A stretch of DNA of 64,000 nucleotides from Exophiala sp. HKRS030 (taxonomy: Eukaryota > Ascomycota > Eurotiomycetes > Chaetothyriales > Herpotrichiellaceae): the NCBI GenBank assembly GCA_023897205.1, contig JAHWDD010000006.1, forward strand, positions 2,418,001 to 2,482,000, read 5' to 3'. Under the pieces are notes generated by a model that worked only from the letters and a program-made list of their open reading frames with translations, was not told where the DNA came from and did not search any database. The translations under genes and the position numbers were made by a program. This document shows positions 11,691 through 21,305 of the stretch, piece after piece. Within the stretch, counting starts at the first letter, position 1; each line of letters opens with the position of its first letter.

Positions 11691-12994
11691 CTACATGAGG
11701 GCCATGATGTTTGGAGGCGAGGCCACTACACCTGTGTAGTTCAATGGCGACGAGGTCAAGAAGAAAGTCCATCGTCCTTGATTCTGGCATTCCTTCGCCA
11801 GAGCATCCAGGTCGAACAGCTCACCGATCGTTGTGCCCCAGCCTGATAGCAAAATTGGATGTAGCATGCCAAATTCCGTGTCCACTGGAGCTTCTCAGTT
11901 CGTTAGCTGCTTGTAGACATTACGGACCGGCGGCGACTCTTCAAGAAGGCAAAGAAACGTACGAATGCATTCAAAGGCAGGGTTGTCGCCAGCAACCGCT
12001 GCAAATTGTTGCTCCCACAGCCATTTCGCAACCTCCTTCGACTGACCCAGGCCGGGAAAGGCATGGCTGGAGCTGTATTTAGTTCTCGACTCTTTGTCCA
12101 GTTGCATGTATGCCTCCACAAAGCCTGCATCATCACCACCACCATCAGCTTAGTATGTCTGGAAGTGTGCTTACCTTGAATTGAGAGGTGGGTGTACCGC
12201 CTACCTGTTCGAATAATGAAGATGTCGCCGACGCGTAGTTCGATGTTGGACTCTTTGATGATTGTTTTCACCGAGTCCAGAGTGATCGCGTGGCCACTCA
12301 GTCGATCATATTCAATCCCATTGCGCTGTGCCCACGAATGATAGTCAATGAGTACACCGCGACCAGCGATCCCCCGTGGAGCCCACGCATCCATGCCATT
12401 CACCGTGCTTTGCTGTTCTTCGTGAATGTCATTCTGAGTTACACTAGAAGAAAAGTCAGCCAGATCTTCAATGGTCTTGCAACAGAAATCTCGCCATGTC
12501 ATACTTATTGTAAAACTTGCCCTCCTTCTGATATGCAAAATGTCGGAAACTGTCCCATTGACTGCTCCCTTGAGTGTTGAAAGTGATCTTCTCGATACCG
12601 TGATTAGTACAAAGAGAGCGAATTGAAGCGACACTCAAGGATTGTGTCAAACATACCACATCATCATTAATCACTCTCGGAGCCTTGTCCACAATATGAC
12701 GCTCGAAACCTCTACGGCCAAGTAGAGGCGGGTCGATGAGATCTAGCGGCAAACTGACCAGAACTCAGTGGGAGGGCATTGAATATACCAATCAGACTCA
12801 GAACCTTACTTCAAGCCAATACGAACGCCCGTCTGGATCTCTTCCCTGGCTACCTGAAGAGTATTGGCATCGGACAAGTAGTTCAGAGCACCGAATTCTG
12901 GTTTTTCCCAGAGTCCCCAGGCTGAATATGGAGGGTCTTCTTCTCTGAGTGGAAGTTGTTCGAATGGAGGGACGGGCTTTGCTAGGGAGGCCAT
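11691..12994 (-). CDS. Cyclase-family hydrolase (PF04199, kynurenine-formamidase-like fold)
   Basis: This is a metal-dependent amidohydrolase-like protein of the cyclase family; members hydrolyse N-formylkynurenine, isatin or cyclic amides and lactones, so the substrate is open. Six exons join in phase: 12810-12994, 12657-12753, 12505-12590, 12205-12443, 11963-12124 and 11691-11884, giving 320 aa. Family blocks seen in order are GLNLPLDLIDPP, the metal-site region NTQGSSQWDSFRHF, GIAGRGVLIDY, then RTGFVEAY, and the conserved C-terminus LNYTGVVASPPN. Length and blocks fit the fungal subfamily. It is divergent from the EthD-like gene at 13261 with only about 270 bases between starts, which suggests shared control. 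It is followed on the same strand by the Dal5-like transporter. Confidence 0.87.
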
Positions 12995-13260
12995 CTTGAG
13001 TGGGATGAAGTAGCACTGTGTTCAATGATTGCAAAGAAAAGGTTTGGGGTATCCTGTTCTCTCTCGAAAAAGAAATTGCCTCATTCGCCGGCTTAACTGT
13101 CAAAACCGCCTATATTCGAGTACTCGGCAGTCTGATATCCGGTGCTCAGCTCCTCTGTCGGTGGTCAATGTTCCAGTATAACAATACCTCCTCCTGAGAC
13201 GAAACACAGATGTACCCGGTGCCCAAGCAAGTTTTGTCACATGTTCGAGAGTTTGACAGT
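12995..13260. promoter_or_regulatory. divergent promoter, cyclase gene and EthD-like gene
   Basis: A short bidirectional spacer of 266 bases separates two genes of the putative catabolic cluster. A Met at 13210 would shorten it further. I could not define a binding site by eye. Confidence 0.45.
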
Positions 13261-13917
13261 ATGTCTAGAGCTATCATTGTTCTTTACTTTGAGCCGATGC
13301 CCACGGCAGCCTCCTCAACGGCAGCCTTTGAGCAATGGCGCATCAACATTCTCAATGGACTTCCCAGCGCCAATTGGGTCCGTAAGGTGGCGGCGAGCGA
13401 CAAGATCGGTGATGCTCAACCGTACAAGGAGCAGATCATCGTCGACTTGGATGATCAGAAGGATGCCACCGAAAGCGTCATCGAAGCTTTGAGGACTGAC
13501 TCTGGGAGCATAGTGGCGCATTCTGACTGGCACATTTATCGGGAAATTTCTAGACGTTTGAGACCAGGCGTGAATACCTCGGACTATCCTCCCACGGGCA
13601 CCGAACTGGTTCAAGTAGGCATGGCGCCCACACCGACCTCGATTCAAGACTACCACGACTGGTTCGACCAAGAGCACTTTCAGATGCTCGCCGACATTCC
13701 CGGCTGGCGCTACGGCTCTCGATACGAGTTGGTGGCAAGCTATGGCGATGGCAAGGAGGAAGCGTGGCCATTGATGTCTGCGAACGAGTACGAGGTGGAG
13801 AGTGGACTGGGTGGACCAATCTGGCAAAAGTCAATGGACACGCCGTGGACTGTCAAAGTGTTGTCGAATCTCAGCAAACCAAATCATCGGAGGACGTGGA
13901 AGTATGTTCCGTTATAG
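13261..13917 (+). CDS. EthD-like dimeric alpha-beta barrel protein
   Basis: A single-exon gene of 218 aa from the Met at 13261 (235 aa from an in-frame Met at 13210). I prefer 13261 because MSRAIIVLYFEP is the usual first strand of this fold. Two ferredoxin-like halves are visible. The second half contains YHDWFDQEHFQMLADIPGWR, matching the EthD/dimeric-barrel signature in which His and Asp/Glu residues line the pocket. Relatives act as small decarboxylases, cyclases, dehydratases or monooxygenases in catabolic and polyketide pathways; none can be chosen here. It is divergent from the cyclase-family gene and faces the second barrel protein at 14374-15175, so a pathway role is inferred. Confidence 0.75.
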   Translation: MSRAIIVLYFEPMPTAASSTAAFEQWRINILNGLPSANWVRKVAASDKIGDAQPYKEQIIVDLDDQKDATESVIEALRTDSGSIVAHSDWHIYREISRRLRPGVNTSDYPPTGTELVQVGMAPTPTSIQDYHDWFDQEHFQMLADIPGWRYGSRYELVASYGDGKEEAWPLMSANEYEVESGLGGPIWQKSMDTPWTVKVLSNLSKPNHRRTWKYVPL

Positions 13918-14373
13918 GCTCGTTAGATAGAGCAATTCAATAACTATGAATTCCCCTCCTAATGTTATCAAAGGACACTTCAGTGGAGTAGAAAGGCAAT
14001 GTAATGAAGTCAGGAGAAAACAAGTTCAAAGTGTATCCCTGAGATCCGAGAAGACGAAGCTCAGCGGCACAAGTATGAGACTATCGACTGGACGTTGGAT
14101 TTGAGACAGGTCTAATGAGGGGAATGAACATAATTGGTCTCTATTGTGGAAGCGTAGGAGCTCTTTCAACAGTTTACTCTCGCGTGCAGGACTTTTTCAA
14201 AAATCTTGTCCCAGGGGGTGATTCTAAGCCCTGGCTGAAGAAGCTGGCTTGGCTTCTGATTGCAGACCCTTTGGTGGCTTTGATGGTTCCGTTCCCCTGA
14301 TATGTCCTATGCCATCGCTCCAGGTTGTGATATCCACCTTCCACTTGGGACTTTCGAGTGCAGACCTGCAGCA
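13918..14373. other. intergenic, convergent 3' regions
   Basis: 456 bases between the EthD-like gene and the ABM-like gene, which converge here. Only 3' untranslated sequence and terminators are expected. Small ORFs on both strands lack any family signal. Confidence 0.55.
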
Positions 14374-15175
14374 TCACATGTCAGCAAGAAACCAGGGATT
14401 GCGAAGACCGATCCAGACGTCGTACTTTAGCGGCTGCAGATTCCCTGTGAGGGAATGGTAGGCTTCTTCAGATCTGTACTGCTCGAAGACAGTCACCGTA
14501 AGGCTTTTTTCCCCGTCTTGACGAACCAGTGGAAGATATGAGACGACATCGTGTTTCAAGCGGAGGCTTCCACTCAAGTCAGAAAGTGTTTGATGTAGTA
14601 GATCTCTGTGATAATTGTCTTCGACTTGGAACCTGGTGATCACAACAAAGGCCGACCGAGATTCCTCGAAGAACAATGAGGACCTAGAGTCTTCTTTATT
14701 CAGCACAAAGCCAGAGTCATCATCCAATGGCTCTAGGAAGATGATCTCCGGGTAGATATTGCCCCACAGCTGTTCCTCTGCAGATGCTTTTCGCATTGCT
14801 TGATACTCTGAGCTGTTTCTGTGAACAGTCGTCAACGCTGCTTCATTATTGTACCTTTTGCGGTGTATTAGCGAAGAGCCATAGGCTCGACGGAATGCGT
14901 CACAGGGGAGAGGGGGACACCAAACAGTTCGAAGCCACCGATCCAGGATCCTTCCAGTGTGCTGTGAGAAGACTTTTTAAACCAGCAATATGCTCGGTTG
15001 TCCGGCTCATTCAAAAATGTAACCCTTGCGACATCGTTCAGGAGACCTCTAAGCTGTAAAAGGCTTCGACTCAGCGACATTTGCAATTTGGAGGACCTGA
15101 AACCAAATGCACGCTTACCTTTTCGGCCTTTTCTTCGGATTCTACTCGGTGCTGCAAACAAATGGCTAGAGGCAT
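14374..15175 (-). CDS. Tandem antibiotic-biosynthesis-monooxygenase-like (ABM) barrel protein
   Basis: Three exons join in phase: 15119-15175, 14921-15053 and 14374-14837, giving 217 aa. The second donor (GTGTCC) is weak, but the phase fits and the join completes the domain. The first ABM-like repeat contains ARVTFLNEPDNRAYCWF, IGGFELF and HRNSSEYQAM. The second contains SAFVVITRF, DVVSYLPLVRQ and VTVFEQYRSEEAYHSL. Such barrels include cofactor-free quinol monooxygenases and stress-responsive proteins, so an oxygenase or decarboxylase-like helper role is possible but unproven. It is the second dimeric-barrel protein within 2 kb. Its start is 284 bases from the divergent AhpD-like gene. Confidence 0.68.
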
Positions 15176-15459
15176 CGTGTGATTTAGTGAGATGAGTTTC
15201 GAAATCTAGGTACTGCTAAATAGAGTGAAAGCTCATACTATACTACTCGAAGATTATCAAGATACGCCGAAGAACTGTCATGGCAGACGAATTAAAGGTT
15301 GTCTTGTCCCCGGCGGCCATCTGATGTCCGTCCTCGGCGCCACACTTGCTCCGCAATCCGTGAGGTTATGATAAGCGTATATGCCGTGATCACGACGAAC
15401 TTATAGGTGTTAGATTTGCTCTATTATTTAAAGACGGACAAGCAATATCTACCTAGGCA

Positions 15460-16400
15460 ATGAATTCAGACATGTCGACGACAGTATTAGATCATGATTT
15501 CCTGAAATACCTTGCTGATATTCACGATCACGCCTCAAGAGGACACCAGCCGCCACGCCTCAAATGGTACCTAACAACAATAATCGCATTTGGCGGGATG
15601 AACTATCCAGAGTTAATCCCTGAGCTATACCAAATCCTGCTCAAGGAACATATTCCCCAAGAAGATCAGATGCAAGAGACTCGTAAAATCCGAGAGGGGC
15701 TCACCAGGGTCTGTGGCATATGGGGCGCTGCAAAGGTAGGTGTATACCTGATATGCAGGTGCTTCTTAAATTCGGCTTCGAGTTCATTGACCAAGACTCC
15801 AAGAGCAGACTGGTAGCGCGACACGGCAGCTATCGAAAGCCACTCCGCAACATCTTAAGGATCCTACTGTTTACAGGTGAGTCTTTGGGGGGGGATGTGC
15901 TTACCGAAATTTCTGTCACTGTACGAGACTTAAGTGCTCTAACATTTCTCAACTTCGCAGGAGTCGCGAGCCACAAGAGGTAGCTTTCAAGAGGGGTCAG
16001 GAAATGCTTGACCGGATCTACAAACGGATACCAGGCTATGACATGTCACTAGTGTCAGAGGCATCCCCAGACTACGGCTGGATTGTGAATAGTAAGTCGT
16101 GAATTATGAACACCGACTACTATCACAGGAGCTGATGGAGGCAAAACAGACCTCTTTTACGGACACGTGTTTTCATTTCCCGAGATACTCGATGCTGTCG
16201 AGACGGGTCAATGTGTTGTCGCTGCATTGTTCAGCACGGATTGCCAGGAGCAAGTTCGGAATCATATGCTGGGTATGATGTACAGCGGAGGCACGCGCGG
16301 AGAAGTGCAAGGTATCCGGGCCGTGGTCATGGCGGTTGCGGATAAGCTGGGCGTCGTGGGCAAGCAAGGCAGACGTGCGATTGAGGTTCCAGAGATCTAG
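15460..16400 (+). CDS. AhpD-like / carboxymuconolactone decarboxylase family protein
   Basis: Four exons fit in phase: 15460-15735, 15809-15876, 15961-16091 and 16129-16400, giving 248 aa. The joins rebuild the family blocks GGMNYPELIPELYQILLKEH, IREGLTRVCGIWGAAKTGSA and SREPQEVAFKRGQEMLDRIY. The C-terminal part FYGHVFSFPEILDAVETGQCV is followed by an all-helical segment, as in fungal AhpD-like proteins. The CxxC redox pair of true AhpD is not evident, so a decarboxylase-like or unknown activity is more likely than alkylhydroperoxidase. The last intron is short (37 nt) but has good borders. Position between the ABM-like gene and the monooxygenase relic supports membership in the same cluster. 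Confidence 0.72.
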
Positions 16401-16591
16401 GGCAAGCCAAAGACAGGAAATTCATAACTGTGCAGCATAGTCATCCATGTGCGGGTGTACATTGCAATGGCAGGGTATACAGTTCCGATTCAGTGGTGAA
16501 CCTCTGGCGAGATCATCAAATCCTAGTACTCGTTAAAGGTGGGCGTCCGCATGTCACCAATACTCTTTCTTGTCATCTCTCTTTTCGTGAA

Positions 16592-17254
16592 TTAGTTGCG
16601 GAGCCATGAGAATCTGTTCATCCCCAAGTGACAATCACGGAGATACTCCAGATCATAGTCCTGCTATCTCGGATCGGGTAGAGCTTCGGCAAACTGAAAG
16701 CAACTTCCAGCATGAACACCGACGACACGACCGTCCATGGTACCTCTCTTATCCCGGCTTCGGCAGGGTGCAACCCATACCGTCTCTGAGAGCCAACCTT
16801 TGAGAATACTCGTTATAGTCTTTGGCTGAGGCCGAGTTGACCGTCATAGATTTCAGGGATTGAGCTTGCAATTTGTTGATCAATCTGTAAATGTACACAC
16901 CCGTCATAGACAAGAGAGCCATTTGAAATCGGGTTATTGGGGCCAGTGAACACCGTGGCCGCAGTAGTTACTGTTTTGAAATGTTGGTAGATGAAAAAGA
17001 GGAATTTTCAGTAGTATTGAGGCGCGATCAGGTCAGGAATTGACTTACTCAAGTGATTTGGCATGAACCCCAAGGTCTTCATTCATCTCGTAAACCTGGA
17101 AGCTAACCTTGTGCGTCTTCATCTTTTGCTCCACAATGATACTCATCATCACACCGGAGTATCCTGCGCCTATGCATATCACGCGAATCGGGTGATGCTG
17201 TCCAATGGGATGAGAACTTGCATCTTGCTGTGCATCGAAGTTTCTTGCGGCCAT
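16592..17254 (-). pseudogene. Relic of a FAD-dependent Baeyer-Villiger monooxygenase
   Basis: The 5' piece (17045-17254) starts with Met and encodes the FAD-binding Rossmann motif GAGYSG followed by YEMNEDLG, exactly as in fungal BVMOs, and then diverges. About 70 bases downstream the C-terminal part resumes with VFTGPNNPISNGSL. It continues in shifted frames through SLKSMTVN and DYNEYSQR, WLSETVWVAPCRS and DGRVVGVHAGS to EALPDPR, and ends with DYDLEYL and NRFSWL before a stop at 16592-16594. Most of the central protein, including the NADP domain, is deleted. At least two frameshifts and a TAG where the family normally has Trp (after DPR) are present. It cannot make an enzyme. Its position implies the cluster once used a Baeyer-Villiger step. 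Confidence 0.8.
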
Positions 17255-18010
17255 CGTGTGGCTTGCAGTTCCTGTGTCCTAATCTATCGACTCACTGTTC
17301 TCGATGTGAACCGAGGTCGTCGTGCGGAGTTCTGATGTCCGACGACTTCGTCCTTCTCCACGGCCAAACTAACCGCCGGCGGATAGTGATAATGTCAGGA
17401 GCTTGTGGAGCTGATAGAGCATCTTCATGGCGTGACGCAGGATGCTGTTGACCCATTCACCCGCAAGAGAGTCTGGGGGAAGGTGATGTGCTGGCGATCT
17501 CGGCAGCTCGCGATACACATGTTGGTGGCGTTTTGGTCCTCATGAAGTTTATGCCGACGCGGTCGATGTACCATACGGTATCGCGTTTCAAGGCTCTGAT
17601 AATGTAAATGAACACTCGTCACATACGAACAGTACTTGGAACCCTCATTGGTAAAGCAGGTCGATTGCAATATGGGCCTTTCTGGTTCATGGAGGAAGAA
17701 AAGACTGATGATGGCCTTCCTTGAATAGGAGTATTGCGTTGAGGAGCGCGAACGGTAGGCAACCACGGGAACTCGGCCCGAGACCCATCATGCCTATACC
17801 GAGGTAGTTATTAAGCCTAAGTTGTTGGATATTTGGGGTTCTTTTAGTTAAAATATAGGCCAACCTGCCTAGAGAGATTCATGCGGAGTGTGCCTAACTT
17901 GAGATCTGGGTGGCCGTAGAAAACCTCATTCACTCATGGGGCCTCCCTCCATCCTACCATGACACATCTCATCAGTCGAAGCTGCTACAGACCGTCAGCA
18001 ACAATCTGAA
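17255..18010. other. intergenic, upstream of the Zn2Cys6 regulator
   Basis: 756 bases with no recognised gene. A 113-codon open frame at 17425-17766 on the minus strand has no family resemblance. AT-rich sequence with CCTA/TAGG elements lies near 17800-17900. The 3' part must contain the promoter of the regulator starting at 18011. Confidence 0.5.
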
Positions 18011-20425
18011 ATGACTAGTATTGGCCATCGTTCTCGAAAGAACAAAGCTTGCCGAGCATGTCGTGTTCGCAAGGTAAGATGTAAAGGATTATGCTACAGT
18101 GCCTCGTTGACCATCAAGATCTGCTGACTACTTCCCCCTTTCACCACAGGTGAGATGCGATGGACAACGCCCAAGCTGCTCGCTATGCCAGTCATTGCAA
18201 GCGTCCTGTGTCTACGAGACCGACCGTAGGCAGGATTCTAGAATTTCCAAAGAGCACTTTCAGCAGGTCAATGACAAAGTGGCCAGTCTGGAGCAAATTT
18301 TAGCCGGCATGAGAGATCAAAATTCTTACAACGAGGTACTCCCGTCGACCGAAACTTCAGCAACCCGAGAATCTCGTGTCGAGTCCGTGGACAGCACACT
18401 GGAAGCATTGGTGTTCAACAAGCATGAAAGCCTCCCTCAGCTGCCTCTACGCACACCTTTGCCAGAATCGCCATCTCGAGAACTGACCTCACACCGCACC
18501 GTGCCTGTCCACACACTAGTGCAGAGTGAGACTGGCGTGTCCATCCATGGTCCAGCGTCTGCCTTCTTTGAACCTCTGTCGATGAGGTCGTTACCCAGCG
18601 GACTAAGTGTTCCTACCGACAGCCCAGTATCCATACGCAACCAACAGCAAACAGATGACGAAATCCGTCGCGAGCTATTCGCGTATTCTGCGCTAGAGTT
18701 TCAGAAGGAGTATACCTACATGTCAGAACGAAAGCTCGATCTCGATGGCGTCGACTGGGAGACCGCGGACCACTTGTTCCAGCTGCACTGGAATCTCCAC
18801 CACCTTGGATTCTTGATCACCTATCGACCAGCCATCATGCACAGCCTCGCGACGGGCGGGCCACATTGCAACAAACTACTACTCAACGCGATCTACTACA
18901 CGGCCGCCTTGCAAAGCAGTCGACCCAACATGCGCGACGACCCTGCACATCCTCAGTACTTCGGCACCAAATTCTTCCATCGTTTCCAGTCATTGCTGGC
19001 CTCAGAGCTGCAAAGGTCATCTACGGCTAGTATCGCAGCGCTCGTGTTGATGGGGTCGTCGTGCGTATCAAATGGCAGACAAACAATCGGCTGGCTGTAT
19101 GCAGGACTCTCATACCAGATGATTGTCGATCTTGGTCTACATGTCGATCCCGACAAGGTACAAATGTCCAGCCTGGTGCCAAGTAAACCTCCCATTCCAA
19201 TGACGGCAGTTGACATTGAGATCCAGCGGCGTTACATCTGGGGCGCCTATTTGAACGACCGGTTCCAGTCGCTGTACTTCGGACGGCCCCCGAGCCTCCG
19301 CATGATCGAAGGCGTGGAGGCGTCGCAGACCGTCCTCGACGACTATGAAGAACTGGAATTGTGGAAGCCATACATCGACCCAACGGGCGCAGATCCCCCA
19401 GTGAACTTCACACCACAGCCGGCGCGAGCTGTGTCTACAAGGGCAGCGCTCGTTCGGCTTGCAGAAATCACAGACCAGATCATTGAAAGCTTCTACACGC
19501 CCAAGTCGGGAAGGATGTCCACCGAGGAGGCACACTGCGGAGTCCAACGGCTGCAGCACCAGCTCGACCTTTGGGCCGAGACTCTACCAGTACACCTACG
19601 CTATGAGCCGGGGGATCTACCAGTTCCACCGGCCATACGCTTCAATTTGCAGTATGTTGTTACCAAACCTTGCAACTTCATCAACACGATGTTCCTTGGA
19701 TGGACTATCCAGAACCAAGCTAACCATGACCAACGACATCCAGCACCACTTTCAGCCTCCTACACATCCTCCTGCACCGGCCCTTCCTCCGCGACGGGCA
19801 CCTCGAAGCCCTCGGCGCAGACGAACCCACCCGGCACGACATCTGTGTCTCGGCCGCACTGCGCATCTATAACCTCGCCCGAATCTACCGCGACACCTTC
19901 ACCTTGCGCCGAGCCACCTACCTCTTCAGCTACGCCGTTTTCTCCGCCGCAACTGTCTTGCCCATGCACGCGTCTCCATCAGCTGACCCGACGCAGCGCA
20001 AGGAGATGGTTGTATTCTTCTGGAACGCGCTCAAGGAGCTCCAGAACGGCGCAAATTTCGGCCTGCGTAAGACCGTCCGTATCATTGGCGGCATGTTTGA
20101 GCGCGCAGGTATCGACCTCAACGCTCTGCCGCTGACGGACAAGAGGCCCAATTACCACCAATCTTATGACGACGAAGGCCTTCGCGCCAGCTCCAACTCG
20201 TCCGCCAACATCGACGCTCAAAATCTACACGTGCAGCCCGCAAGCGGGCTGGACACGCTCACCGGCGAGAGTTTCAAGGACTTCTACAACGACCTTTCCT
20301 TCGAAAATATTGACTGGCCAGCCTTTGTGGACGTCGATGCCAACCATGACAACGATGAGTTGCTCTATGGGCTTTTCCGGGCTGGAGATGGCAGCATAGA
20401 TGCTCCACTGGGTCTCCCGTCCTGA
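18011..20425 (+). CDS. Zn2Cys6 transcription factor with fungal-specific domain
   Basis: Three exons: 18011-18073, 18150-19651 and 19744-20425, in phase, giving 748 aa. Exon 1 starts the binuclear zinc cluster and exon 2 completes it (CRACRVRK, then VRCDG, PSCSLCQ and ASCVY), so all six Cys are present. A short coiled-coil-like helix (FQQVNDKVASLEQIL) follows for dimerisation. The fungal transcription-factor middle homology region spans about 190-560. The 19652-19743 intron has a GCTAACC branch site; reading through it would give a spurious 661-residue frame with a Ser/Pro-rich tail. It lies at the end of the 8.7-16.4 kb gene group and is the best candidate for its local regulator, likely binding CGG triplets. 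Confidence 0.88.
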
Positions 20426-21305
20426 TCACGAAAGTCCGCAGTGGTACCTGTCATCGGGATAACTATAAAGCTTTAGCATCAGGTCAAGCAAGGACCCATG
20501 ATCATCCCACCCTAGATGGGAAGCTGACGAAGAGCATTGCCTGCGATCACCCTACCCCTCGCTTCTGTTTTAAGACCTTGACGCTGAGGGAGGCATCAGC
20601 TTCCAAGGTCATGTCACACCTACCTCGCTCAGCATCTACTGGGTTAGGGGTTCAAGGATACATTTCGATAGTGTCCGACCGCGGCACTGTGGTGGCTGCT
20701 TAAGCATGAAAGTCTGAATCGGCACGAGGAGTCAGAAAGATGTCTCCAATAGTTCTTACAAAACCGTACCCTACTCCAGGAGACTTGAACGATGAGTCTG
20801 GGATCTTGCGGTGTTTGAAGGTCAAGACGCATTAGGTAAGTACCCAAGAATGGAGTCCTCCGGGGTTGTGGTCAACTGTGGAACTCACCTCGGCGCAGAG
20901 TGCAATAGGGGGACTGCGGTAGAAATCAGACCGTCGCTGTGAGGCTTCTTCTTCTTTTTAATGCTATCAACGAAGAGAAACGAAAGAATCACAATATATA
21001 TAAGAAATGCATTTTCAGAAAATTGAAAGTTTTCGAGATTTTAGCGAGCTGAGTTCTTTAATTTCTCCAATGTTACGACTTAATCATCCTCATCACTCTC
21101 CCAGTCACTGAGCGAAATTCTAGGATAAACATAAAGCGAATTTAGGGAGCCGGCGTCACCTTGGCTGGTGTTCAGTGCCTCAGGCCATACTTCCCCCCGG
21201 TTGAAAGGCGCGAATTAGGGAATCTACATGTGACAAAACGTCTTGCCGGGTTGAGATTCGGTCTCTTCTCGAAGCGCTGGGCGTGCTCAACACTGGCGGT
21301 GGGTC
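20426..21305. other. intergenic, convergent 3' regions
   Basis: About 880 bases between the regulator and the patatin-kinase gene, which converge here. No gene, RNA or clear repeat was seen. It is AT-rich around 20950-21090. Confidence 0.55.

Noticed and set aside
17425..17766. 113-codon frame on the - strand between the BVMO relic and the regulator
   Set aside because: I tried to read it as further BVMO or transporter remnant in all three frames and found no matching motif.
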